In this document: positions 1-7,435 of the stretch, piece after piece
How positions within the stretch are numbered: the first letter of the stretch is position 1
Layout: every line of letters begins with the position of its first letter
Source: Halochromatium glycolicum
GTDB taxonomy: Bacteria > Pseudomonadota > Gammaproteobacteria > Chromatiales > Chromatiaceae
Assembly: GCF_016584085.1 (NCBI RefSeq)
Contig: NZ_NRSJ01000012.1
Span: 1 to 64,000 of the forward strand
Length of the DNA: 64,000 nucleotides
Reading direction: 5' to 3'
The notes under the pieces: generated by a model
What the model was told of the DNA's origin: nothing
The model's input: only the letters and a program-made list of their open reading frames with translations
Databases searched by the model: none
Program-made: the position numbers and the translations under genes

Positions 1-1021
1 TGAGGGGAGAACAAGCCAGCTTCATCAAAGCGTTGCTCTGCAGCGAGGCGTCCATGCGTCCAGAGATCTTCAATGCCGGTCTCCGTGTCTTGTCAGCTGC
101 CATCTCCGAGGATGGCGGGAATTGCTGTCAGCAGCGAAGTAGATGTGCCGCACGCTGCCGGCGGTGAACGCGATCGCCCAGTCCGGGTTGTAGTCGCCGA
201 CGGGTGTCGGGATCAGGAAGCCGCGTAGCAGCTTGGCGTAGACGACTACTTCCGGGCGCGTCTCCAAGTCGTTGACGAAGTCCCGCTCAACATTGGAGTC
301 GACGATGGCGTAGTCGTAGACATGGTTCTTGAGCTTCTCCGTGGCGCTGGAGAAATCATGGCCGGCCTGGCTGGCGGTGAACACGCATACTCGCCCTTCT
401 CGTCGGCCTGAGCGTAGTCGCGGTACTTCACCACCTCGTCGATGAAGAACAGCGATAGCACCTTGACGCCCTGGGCGAAGAGCTGCTTTTCCTTGTCCAG
501 ATGGGCCTTGATGGTCTCGCGGATCTGGATGCGGCGGATATCGCTCTCGGAGACGTCGCCGTTGGCCTCGCCCACCTTCAGCACCTCGCCGTTGGTGAAT
601 TCGACCGTGTCGGTCACGGCGTCGATCTGGCTGATGGTGAAGCCTTGGTACTGGTCCAGCTCGCCGGAAGCGATGAACAGATCGTCGCGAAAGCGCAGCC
701 GGCGCAGTTGCCGCTTGATCTCGCCAGACTTGAGCTTGACCTCCAGCTCGATGCGCGCGACGGGCGCTTGCTTGGAGATGTCGATGCCTTCGAGGTAGAG
801 ATAGGCGTTGGTCCCAGCCAGCCCGCGGGTCTGGATGCCACGCACGGCAATCTTCTTCACCAGCTTCTGGTTGAAGGCATCGAGCGCTTCGAGCCGGTGC
901 ACGCGGTGGTGCTAGGTGCGATGTACGTAAGGCCGGAGGTCATCGGCTGACCGGCGAAGCAATCGACGACCGTTTCGACGGCGTTGGTCTGTTAAGGCTG
1001 GACTTTGAACTTGAGCTTCAT
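1..1021 (-). pseudogene. Type III restriction enzyme Res subunit, gutted remnant
   Basis: The reading begins at 1021 with MKLKFKVQP, hits an in-frame TAA, then continues QTNAVETVVDCFAGQP, which resembles the start of type III Res proteins. It then jumps, near 915-945 and in another frame, to [16 protein letters not shown], a region that lies after the helicase motor in intact Res. The motor with its Walker A and DEAD-like motifs is therefore absent. Frame is lost again near 380-400, where the C-terminal nuclease part resumes ([13 protein letters not shown], then PTPVGDYNPDWAIAF). The position where I expect the nuclease E-T-K reads D-S-N. The remnant runs off the left edge. No Mod methyltransferase is visible. 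What is seen: stop, deletion, frameshifts. Family assignment is from remembered motifs. It cannot encode a working enzyme. Confidence 0.8.
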
Positions 1022-1049
1022 ACCGGAGACGTCAGTATCCTACAGAACA

Positions 1050-1472
1050 TCAGGGCGCATGAACGACGATTTCGAGGTGAGTCGCAGCATCGCTCATCAC
1101 GCCATCCAGCGTACAGATTGACATGCCCCGACGCTCGGCAATCGCGATATGCAGTGCGTCGCCCGCTCGCAACCCTGACTGCCACTGATCGCACAGCGAG
1201 GCAGCCTCATCAAAGTCAGCAGCATCGGGTATCAAGACGACAAAGTCGCTCTGCACGAACTGTCTGACCTTTGACAAGACTTCGTCATGCAGCGAGTCAC
1301 TGATCACCTGCATGCGCCGCTTCACCCCTAAAGCACTTGCTATCTCCGTGAGCGTCCACTTGCTGATCAGGGTAGAACCTGGCGCTTGCCGATTGAACCA
1401 GCCCCATGTATCCCCTGTCTTCGACTCATTGAGGAACATCGCAAGCAGCACGCTCGTATCAACATAGGTCAT
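1050..1472 (-). CDS. PIN-domain ribonuclease toxin (VapC-like)
   Basis: This 140-residue protein looks like an intact VapC-type PIN toxin, which would cleave RNA and slow growth when unrestrained. It starts MTYVDTSVLLAMF, giving the first acidic residue in the usual YVDTS context. TEIASAL supplies the middle acidic residue, and GDALHIAIA followed by ICTLDG the later ones. A TTG lies one codon upstream, but the ATG at 1472 fits better: it overlaps the antitoxin stop by one base (TGATG), the usual coupled arrangement. It is the only pair in the first 3.7 kb that looks undamaged. The exact PIN subfamily cannot be told by eye. Confidence 0.8.
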   Translation of the reverse strand: MTYVDTSVLLAMFLNESKTGDTWGWFNRQAPGSTLISKWTLTEIASALGVKRRMQVISDSLHDEVLSKVRQFVQSDFVVLIPDAADFDEAASLCDQWQSGLRAGDALHIAIAERRGMSICTLDGVMSDAATHLEIVVHAP

Positions 1473-1711
1473 CAATACCTGGCCTCATGGCGCAAGCGAT
1501 GAACAAATTCACCCGCACTCTCTGACTGTTTTGGTTGCGAGGCAACCCAAGCCTGCAATTCAGCGCGGTGTTGCCGTGCAACGTCAGTTGGACAGGCGGC
1601 TGAAAGCTCAAGCTGTTTCGCTTTTAGACACTCCGCATAGTCAAGAACCTCAGCAGCCTGCGACTCTGGGAGGCCTTTGACAGCTTCGTAGACTTTCTCG
1701 GCGATCGTCAT
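1472..1711 (-). CDS. Antitoxin partner of PIN toxin (DUF2281/VapB-like)
   Basis: A 79-residue protein directly upstream of and coupled to the PIN toxin. It begins MTIAEKVYEAVKGLPESQAAEVLDYAECLK, a helical opening typical of DUF2281-type antitoxins, and ends in a charged tail likely to wrap the toxin. An in-frame ATG four codons upstream (1723) is an alternative start. I chose 1711 because GGAA lies about seven bases before it. The 5' end abuts the broken PIN gene that follows on the same strand, so two TA modules have been joined here. Role as antitoxin is inferred from size and position. Confidence 0.7.
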   Translation of the reverse strand: MTIAEKVYEAVKGLPESQAAEVLDYAECLKAKQLELSAACPTDVARQHRAELQAWVASQPKQSESAGEFVHRLRHEARY

Positions 1712-1872
1712 CGTAGATTCCATAACAGGTTCAACTCAGTCATCATGATCATCATCGTTTCTTGATACACAGTGTCGGGCATCAGCACGCGACCGAAGAG
1801 GCTGCGGAGTATCGTCAGGCGCTGCGTTTGCCCAAGCGCGATCAGTGGGCTTGCATTGGTGATGACGATCAT
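1708..1872 (-). pseudogene. Truncated PIN-like toxin (DUF3368 type)
   Basis: From the ATG at 1872 the protein reads MIVITNASPLIALGQ and later LFGRVLMPDTVYQE, the N-terminal third of DUF3368/PIN-like proteins that pair with UPF0175 antitoxins. After VYQE the sequence turns into an unrelated short tail and stops at 1708. About 100 residues, including the later catalytic acids, are missing. Its start overlaps the stop of the UPF0175 remnant by four bases (ATGA), so it was once an operon. Truncation is seen directly; the parent family is inferred. Confidence 0.7.
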
Positions 1873-2135
1873 CGATGCTGCATCAATGCCTCGAAGGCGC
1901 AATAGCTGGCGTCCGCTTCTTCCGCTGAGACATTGACGAAGCTCAGGCCTTTTTGTCCCAGCAGGACGAAGAACTCCTGATAGCTCAGATCGAGTCGCTC
2001 AGCGGCCTTGCTCAAACTGACTGCCCCCACCTGGCGTTGCTCGATGATGAAATCCTAATAGAGCGTTCGACGCAATTCGTCCTCGCTTTGAAAATTGGCC
2101 GCAAGCTCATCGGGCAGTGTCAAGGTTAGCTGCAT
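1869..2135 (-). pseudogene. UPF0175-type antitoxin with in-frame stop
   Basis: Reading from the ATG at 2135 gives MQLTLTLPDELAANFQ, then TAG at codon 27, then DFIIEQRQVGAVSLSKAAERLDLSYQEF and LLGQKGLSF, to a stop at 1869. The second half is a clear UPF0175 antitoxin signature (a small helix-turn-helix). The single TAG is the only defect visible. The stop overlaps the start of the truncated PIN-like gene by ATGA, matching the usual UPF0175-DUF3368 order. A sequencing error cannot be excluded for the stop, but the partner gene is truncated too, so decay is more likely. Confidence 0.7.
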
Positions 2136-2171
2136 CGTTGTTCTCCAACATCATGGACACCACTAAGACGC

Positions 2172-2498
2172 TCAAGCGGCCTGAGATAGCACCTTGTTTA
2201 GCTCATGCCAGAAGATCGCGGTCTGCTCAGGCTTCTGGTCGAAAAAGTCCTCGAAAAACCCAGGCGCGTTCAAGGCGGCGGGATAGGCATACCGCTCACC
2301 GTCATCGCCGAACTCGGTGAGCCAATCAGCTGGTTGTTGACTGTCGATCACCTCGAAAAAGGCGGCTGGATACAGATAGGGCTTGCCGGAATCATTGAGT
2401 ATCCGAAAATCGTCGGCCTCAATGCCAATCACGAAGTAAGGCTGATTCGCGGACAGATCTGGATACTCGGGCTGCGTTGTGGTTAGACGAACAATCAT
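2172..2498 (-). CDS. Small acidic protein, possible immunity protein
   Basis: A 108-residue acidic protein (start MIVRLTTTQPEYPDLSANQP, later YFVIGIEADDFRILNDSG and PGFFEDFFDQKPEQ) with no signal peptide or membrane segment. I do not recognise a named family. It lies five bases downstream of a small basic ORF on the same strand that looks like a toxin C-terminal domain. That order (basic toxin tip, then acidic protein) is typical of toxin/immunity pairs. The immunity role is inference from charge and position only. Confidence 0.55.
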   Translation of the reverse strand: MIVRLTTTQPEYPDLSANQPYFVIGIEADDFRILNDSGKPYLYPAAFFEVIDSQQPADWLTEFGDDGERYAYPAALNAPGFFEDFFDQKPEQTAIFWHELNKVLSQAA

Positions 2499-2503
2499 CG
2501 CAA

Positions 2504-2728
2504 TCAGAGCCTCTTCATCTTTGTTTCAAATCGACCCAAGCCTTGGTGTTCGTACCAGTGGTACTCACAGGTCTCGCCCTGATCCTCGAACGGAGGGCTA
2601 CTCTTCTTGACCCACTTCGACGCCTTCCCACCGTAGGTCGCGACGAGCCGATCTACGTCGCAGATGCGCCGGCCCTTCGCGATGACACGCGAGGCCGAGA
2701 TCAACGCTTTAGTCAGCGGTTCAGACAT
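2504..2728 (-). CDS. Small basic ORF resembling a polymorphic-toxin C-terminal domain
   Basis: A 74-residue basic protein: MSEPLTKALISASRVIAKGRR, then DVDRLVATYGGKASKWVKK and EYHWYEHQGLGRFETKMK at the very end. The pattern GR-R-x-DV-x-RLV-x-x-YGG followed by a terminal HWYE-x-x-x-x-G block resembles C-terminal tips of large polymorphic toxins, from memory. If so, this is an orphan tip with no delivery part attached. Five bases separate it from the acidic gene downstream. Its start overlaps the tail of a still smaller ORF (2713-2847). It could instead be a free-standing small protein. Confidence 0.45.
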   Translation of the reverse strand: MSEPLTKALISASRVIAKGRRICDVDRLVATYGGKASKWVKKSSPPFEDQGETCEYHWYEHQGLGRFETKMKRL

Positions 2729-2847
2729 GCCGATTCAAGCGACTTGACCTCGGTGATCGGCGAAAGCTGACGGACCTTGACCCGCTCCTCAGTCACGCCA
2801 TGCTCGAAGGAGGAGACCAAGGCGGTGTCGCCGAATTTGAGCTTCAT
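2713..2847 (-). CDS. Very small ORF upstream of toxin-like ORF
   Basis: A 44-codon ORF from ATG 2847, starting MKLKFGDTALVSSFEHGVTE and ending in an Asn-Arg tail. It overlaps the start of the next ORF by 16 bases in another frame. The first 38 residues read like ordinary protein and the last few do not. This may be the N-terminal part of the same gene as 2504-2728, split by a frameshift. No family recognised. Confidence 0.3.
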   Translation of the reverse strand: MKLKFGDTALVSSFEHGVTEERVKVRQLSPITEVKSLESACLNR

Positions 2848-2850
2848 TGC

Positions 2851-3236
2851 CTACCAGAGCCGCTGAACTTGAAAGCTATCGCATAGGGTTTCATTGCTGA
2901 CCAGCGTCATGTCCTCGATCTGCGCCTGAGCAATCAGCATTCGGTCGAAAGGATTACGATGCGCATGCTGCAACAGCCAGCCTGGCGCGCATGCTCGACA
3001 CGGGTGGCCAGCGGCGTGAAGACCTGCTCCGACAAGATCTCGGGCAGGCGTGCCGCCACCTCGACGGCCTCAGGCAGTTTGCCGATCCGAACCTTGGTGG
3101 CGATTTCCCATACCGTCGCCGCACTCACCCACACCGGATGGGCCTCATTCCCGATCGCGGTGCGCGCGGTCAGAGATAGCTTGGCGTCCCCATCAAGCCA
3201 TCACAGCAGGGCATGCGTATCGAGCAACAAGCGCAT
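2851..3236 (-). pseudogene. PIN-domain toxin, broken by stop and frameshift
   Basis: From ATG 3236 the sequence reads MRLLLDTHALL, then TGA where the family has a second Trp (ALLWWL), then WLDGDAKLSL and WVSAATVWEIATKVRIGKLPEA. After EHARQAG the frame shifts by one base and continues LLQHAHRNPFDRMLIAQAQ, ending QVQRLW-stop at 2851. This is a type II TA PIN toxin of the LLLDTHALLWWL class. Both lesions are directly visible. The 5' neighbour is the tail of its antitoxin. Confidence 0.8.
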
Positions 3237-3239
3237 GCG

Positions 3240-3317
3240 TCATCCCTCCCAAGCGCTCAACTGATCCTCGGGCAACGGCTCGAAGAACCGCTCATCAACC
3301 CGTGCGCGTCCGGCCAT
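3240..3317 (-). pseudogene. Antitoxin C-terminal remnant
   Basis: Twenty-five codons reading MAGRARVDERFFEPLPEDQL then SAWEG and a stop, just upstream of the broken PIN toxin. The DERFFEPLPEDQLSAWE tail is characteristic of Phd-type antitoxins that accompany this PIN class. The DNA-binding N-terminal part is gone: the sequence beyond 3318 is IS3 transposase on the other strand. It marks the breakpoint of the insertion or deletion. Confidence 0.6.
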
Positions 3318-3755
3318 GGCGCCGAACCGACGCCCCACCCGATACGGCCCGATGGCACTGAGCCGTGAGGTCGTGGGCTGGGAGGTGTTCGAGGCCGAGT
3401 CGGCGGCCAACGCAAGCGGGATGATCCGCTGCGAGGTGCCGGCCGAGGCCGTGATCGATCAGCCGTTGGTGCTGCATGCCGATAACGGCAGCCCGTTCAA
3501 GGGCGCCACGTTGCTGGCGACGCTGCGGGCGCTGAAGATTACCCCCTCCTCTAGCCGCCCGCGGGTGAGCGATGACAATGCCTTCTCCGAGGCACTGTTT
3601 CGCACCTGTCAGTACGTGCCCAGCTATCCCGTCAACGGCTTCGAAGGCCTCGAGGCCGCTCGGCGTAAGGCGATTGCCGGAAAAGCTCGTACCGAATTGC
3701 GCAGGATGTTCGTTTGCCTTCGAGGAGCGTCGCCGGGAGCATAGCCGGGCTATGT
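3318..3755 (+). pseudogene. IS3-family transposase (OrfB) C-terminal fragment
   Basis: The longest reading runs roughly 3316-3744 and contains LSREVVGWEVFEAESA, LVLHADNGSPFKGATLLATL, SRPRVSDDNAFSEALFR and PSYP, the rve integrase core of IS3 OrfB. The second Asp (HADNGSP) and the Glu (FSEALF) of the DDE triad are present. The first Asp and everything upstream are missing, and after LEAARR the frame decays. No terminal inverted repeats were identified. It is a dead fragment next to tRNA-Ser. Confidence 0.8.
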
Positions 3756-3832
3756 GACCGGCGGCGCGACGAAGAAGGCGAGCGAAAAGACCAGCAAGGC
3801 GGTATGAGCTTTGACAGAAATCGCCTAAGGTA

Positions 3833-3923
3833 TGGCGGAGAGGGTGGGATTCGAACCCACGATAGGCTATTAACCTATACACACTTTCCAGGCGTGCTCC
3901 TTAAGCCACTCGGACACCTCTCC
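3833..3923 (-). tRNA. tRNA-Ser (GGA anticodon)
   Basis: The minus strand folds as a long-variable-arm tRNA. The 7-bp acceptor GGAGAGG pairs with CCTCTCC, followed by discriminator G and an encoded CCA at 3833-3835. The anticodon stem CACGC/GTGTG carries the loop CTGGAAA, giving anticodon GGA (reads UCC/UCU). The T arm is GTGGG-TTCGAAT-CCCAC. The 3' end faces the decayed accessory region at 1-3.75 kb, consistent with past use as an integration site. Confidence 0.95.
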
Positions 3924-4047
3924 GGAATGCAGTCGGGCAAGGCCACCGTTGCAGTAGCAAACGCTCCGACGCTTGCACCGATGCGCAGCGAGCCTGCAAG
4001 CTTAAGGGAAGCCGCCTTTGCTTGCAAACGGAGCACGACGCTCGCCG

Positions 4048-4923
4048 ATGAGCCGCATCCCTGATCCACCTCTCTCAGCACCATCCCAAGGCCCTTCGCT
4101 GATGGCCGATCGAGCCGACCGGTATGCGCTCTATGAGCGCGCGGTTCAGTGTCCGGAAGCCGAGGTCGACTTCATCGCGGAGACCTTTCAGGCGCACCGC
4201 GGGCGCCCTGCACGAACGCTGGCCGAAGACTTCTGCGGGACGGCGGCAGTCTGCTGCGAGTGGGTTCTGCGTGATCCGTCCCATCGGGCGGTCGGGTTCG
4301 ACAATGATCCGGATGTCCTGGCCTGGGCATCGGATCAGAAGCTCGCCATGCTCAGCCCAGAGGCACGCGCCAGGCTGAGCCTGGTCGAGGCCGATGTGCT
4401 GGAGATCGAACCGGCCTGGTCTTCGAGTCCTGAAGACGGGCTTGTCGACCTTGTGCTGGCGATGAATTTCAGCTGGTGGCTGATCACCAACCGGCGCCGA
4501 TTGCGACGGTACTTCGAGCGCGTGCGCGAGCGTTTGCGCGCCGACGGCCTATTCATGCTCGATGCCTACGGCGGCTACGACGCGTTCCGGGTGATCACCG
4601 AGGAGCGCGAGATCGATGACGGCGGCTCGCCCTTCACCTATGTCTGGGAGCAGTCTGACTATGATCCGATCAGCGGCCACATGGACTGCGCCATCCATTT
4701 TGTGTTCCCTGATGGCTCCCGGCTCGACCGGGCCTTCAATTACAGCTGGCGACTGTGGACCCTACCCGAGCTCCGCGAGCTTCTGGCGGAGGCAGGCTTC
4801 AGCAATCTCTGCGTCTACTGGCAGGGCTGGACCGAGGACGGCGAGCCGGACGGGACCTTCAGGCCGGTGCAGCGAGCGGACCCGGACGCCGGCTGGATCT
4901 GCTATCTGACCGCAGAGCCTTGA
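4048..4923 (+). CDS. Class I SAM-dependent methyltransferase
   Basis: About 291 residues, probably a soluble methyltransferase. After a short variable N-terminus it reads DRADRYALYERAVQCPEAEV, then TLAEDFCGTAAVCCEW, a Rossmann glycine-loop region (DFCGTA), followed by AVGFDNDPDVLAWA, whose acidic residues would hold the SAM ribose. DLVLAMNFSWWLITNR fits motif IV/post-IV, and the C-terminal half has DAYGGYDAF and FSNLCVYWQGW. The substrate cannot be told. Starts at 4018 and 4102 are also in frame; 4048 was chosen as the first ATG clear of the tRNA promoter side. It stands alone between the tRNA and the desaturase, which is on the other strand. Confidence 0.75.
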   Translation: MSRIPDPPLSAPSQGPSLMADRADRYALYERAVQCPEAEVDFIAETFQAHRGRPARTLAEDFCGTAAVCCEWVLRDPSHRAVGFDNDPDVLAWASDQKLAMLSPEARARLSLVEADVLEIEPAWSSSPEDGLVDLVLAMNFSWWLITNRRRLRRYFERVRERLRADGLFMLDAYGGYDAFRVITEEREIDDGGSPFTYVWEQSDYDPISGHMDCAIHFVFPDGSRLDRAFNYSWRLWTLPELRELLAEAGFSNLCVYWQGWTEDGEPDGTFRPVQRADPDAGWICYLTAEP

Positions 4924-5007
4924 GCCGGCTTGAAGCCAGCCACGCCCCCTTGCTTGTACGCTCGATCACCAGGGCATCGGACTGGCTCCAGTCGATCCAA
5001 GCGCGCG

Positions 5008-6180
5008 CTAGGCGCTGACCAGCGACAATCCCCGCAGGTTGCGTGAGAACCCTTCCAGGGCTTGGATACCAGTCGCTTCCGCGCGCTGACACCAGTCCTG
5101 CAGCGATTTGAGCAGCGCCTCCTGGGAGGCCGCATTGCGCTCCCAGATCTGGCGTAACTGCTCGCGAAACTGATAGACGACCTTCAATTGCTGGCTGCGC
5201 GAGAGCATCTGCTCGAGGTTCGAACGGCTCAGCTCATCGAGGCGCTCTCGCACGAGGAGCCTCCGGGCCTGGCGTGCGATCCGCCGGCATTTCCGCCTGC
5301 CTTGACAGAGCTCGGCCCGTGTCACCGGACGCAAGACCTCGTTCGAGTACCGACGGATGACCAGCATGCGGGCGACCAGCACTGCCTTGAGCGTATCCAT
5401 ATCAACATGCTGCTTGCCTTCAACAACGGTTGCCCGTGGCGGAAGCTTCTTGACCCGCGCTAACCCCAGTAACTCGAGTAGACGCACATAGAACCAGCCG
5501 ATATCGAGCTCCCAGCGGCGCATCGATAGGCGCGCCGAGGCCGGAAAGGCATGATGGTTGTTGTGGAGCTCTTCGCCCCCAATCACGATGCCCCAGGGCA
5601 ACACGTTCGCAGAAGCGTCCGGCGTGTCGAAGTTGCGATAGCCCCAATAGTGACCAACCCCATTGATCACCCCGGCCGCCAAAACCGGAATCCAGAGCAT
5701 TTGGACCGCCCAGGCCGTGATGCCGTAGACGCCGAAGAGCCCGAGATCAATGATCAGCATCAGTGCGCACCCTTGCCAGGCGAATCGGCTGTAGAGGTGG
5801 CGCTCGAGCCAGTCATCCGGCGTGCCGTGCCCGAATCGCTCGACGATGCTCGGGTTTTTCGCGCTCAGCCCGTAGAGCTCCGCACCCTGCCAGAAGACCT
5901 TACTCAGACCGAGCACTTGGGGGCTGTGCGGATCATCGGCGGTCTCGCAGCGAGCATGGTGCTTGCGATGCACCGCCACCCAGCGGCGCGTCACCATGCC
6001 GGTGGTCAGCCAGAGCCAGAACCGGAAGAAGTGCTCCGGGATCGGATGGAGATCAAGGGCGCGATGGGCCTGCGCCCGATGCAGGAACAGGGTGACCGCA
6101 ACGATCGTGATGTGTGTCAGACCAAGGGTAATCAGGGCCACCTGCCAGGCCGGCAGATTGAGCAATCCGTAAAGCGTCAT
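5008..6180 (-). CDS. Membrane fatty acid desaturase (acyl-CoA/phospholipid delta-9 type)
   Basis: A 390-residue membrane di-iron desaturase that would insert a cis double bond into saturated acyl chains. All three histidine boxes are present: HRAQAH at 34-39, HRKHH at 71-75 and HNNHH at 206-210. Hydrophobic stretches near 12-33, 50-63 and 135-180 fit the usual four membrane spans. The region after about residue 245 is a charged helical tail not needed for catalysis, somewhat longer than in typical bacterial DesA-like proteins. The predicted electron donor is not nearby. It is a single gene, convergent with the methyltransferase upstream and divergent from mutM. Confidence 0.88.
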   Translation of the reverse strand: MTLYGLLNLPAWQVALITLGLTHITIVAVTLFLHRAQAHRALDLHPIPEHFFRFWLWLTTGMVTRRWVAVHRKHHARCETADDPHSPQVLGLSKVFWQGAELYGLSAKNPSIVERFGHGTPDDWLERHLYSRFAWQGCALMLIIDLGLFGVYGITAWAVQMLWIPVLAAGVINGVGHYWGYRNFDTPDASANVLPWGIVIGGEELHNNHHAFPASARLSMRRWELDIGWFYVRLLELLGLARVKKLPPRATVVEGKQHVDMDTLKAVLVARMLVIRRYSNEVLRPVTRAELCQGRRKCRRIARQARRLLVRERLDELSRSNLEQMLSRSQQLKVVYQFREQLRQIWERNAASQEALLKSLQDWCQRAEATGIQALEGFSRNLRGLSLVSA

Positions 6181-6392
6181 GAGAGATTCCGGCTAAGTGG
6201 AGGTCGCGGCGATGGGATTCGGCGCTTGCGATTTGGACCCGGCGCTTGCAATGCAGCACTTCCGATCAGGGATTTGACACCAGCTGTCCGAGACGTTCCG
6301 CCGAGCCGGCAAAATCCCCCCGGCAAGCTTGCCCACAGGCGCTTTCTGTAACCGCCTCCCCCGTAAACTGTTGCCGAGGAGTCAACGCCTGC

Positions 6393-7208
6393 ATGCCCGA
6401 GCTTCCCGAGGTCGAAACCAGTCTGCGCGGCATCGCGCCGCATCTGAGCGGACAGCGCATCGAACGGCTCGAGGTCCGCGACCACCGCCTGCGATGGCCG
6501 ATCCCAGCCGATACCGCTGAGCGAGTCGTCGATCAGCGCATCCAACAATTGCGCCGGCGCGCCAAGTATCTCGTGCTCGAGCTCGAGGAGGGCTGCCTGT
6601 TGCTCCATCTGGGGATGTCGGGGAGCCTGCGCGTGCTGCCGGCGGCGACCCCGCCGGCACTACACGATCATGTCGATCTCGTACTCGCGAACGGAGACTG
6701 CCTGCGCTTCCGCGACCCGCGCCGCTTCGGGATGCTGCAATGGACGCCGAGCCCGGCCGAGGCGCATCCACTGCTGCGCGATCTTGGTCCGGAGCCCCTC
6801 GGGCCGGCGTTCAGCGGCGACTATCTCTACCAGCGTTCACGCGGACGGCGCGCGCCGGTCAAGAGCTTCATCATGGATAGCCACGTGGTCGTCGGTGTAG
6901 GCAACATCTATGCCAGTGAGGCCCTGCATCGCGCCCGTATCCACCCCAATCGCGCTGCGGGACGCATCGCCCGGCCACGCTATCAAGCACTGGCCCAGGC
7001 GATCCGGCTCGTGCTGAGCGCGGCCATCGCCCAGGGCGGCACCAGCCTGCGCGACTTCGTTCAGGAGGACGGCCATCCCGGTTACTTCGCCCAATCGCTC
7101 AGCGTCTACGGCCGCGCCGATCTGCCCTGCCCCTGCTGCGGCCAACCCATCCGTCAGCGCCGTATCGGCCAACGCTCGAGCTTCTACTGCGCGGCCTGCC
7201 AGCATTAA
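6393..7208 (+). CDS. mutM: Formamidopyrimidine-DNA glycosylase
   Basis: A 271-residue Fpg/MutM, the base-excision enzyme that removes 8-oxoguanine and formamidopyrimidines and nicks the strand. The start is fixed by the invariant MPELPEVET: Pro2 is the catalytic nucleophile after Met removal and Glu3 the acid. GAGGA lies upstream at about 6376. The H2TH region contains VVGVGNIYASEALHRARIHP. The C-terminal zinc finger is CPCC followed by YCAACQ with the intervening basic loop. Length is normal for the family. It is a single gene with no operon partner. Confidence 0.96.
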   Translation: MPELPEVETSLRGIAPHLSGQRIERLEVRDHRLRWPIPADTAERVVDQRIQQLRRRAKYLVLELEEGCLLLHLGMSGSLRVLPAATPPALHDHVDLVLANGDCLRFRDPRRFGMLQWTPSPAEAHPLLRDLGPEPLGPAFSGDYLYQRSRGRRAPVKSFIMDSHVVVGVGNIYASEALHRARIHPNRAAGRIARPRYQALAQAIRLVLSAAIAQGGTSLRDFVQEDGHPGYFAQSLSVYGRADLPCPCCGQPIRQRRIGQRSSFYCAACQH

Positions 7209-7435
7209 CACCGGGCACGCAAGGCCCTTTTGTAACCCGTTGGCTATACCAGCTCGCGTGACGGCCGCTCGACCTTAGAGCACCGTCTCACCCAAAACCT
7301 ACCAATGCAGCCCGGAATACCGTGTTTAAACGCTTATCGTAGAGACCAAGCGAACCCTACTATAGTCACTCGCCCTGGTTTCCAGACAAGCTGAGCCCAT
7401 CGGTGCTGACTGTTCCGGCGCTTTCTGTCCGGCGA

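Noticed and set aside
3714..4064. Rightward ORF over the tRNA containing GGEGGIRTHDRLL
   Set aside because: This is the well-known false translation through the antisense of a tRNA-Ser; the tRNA fold is complete.
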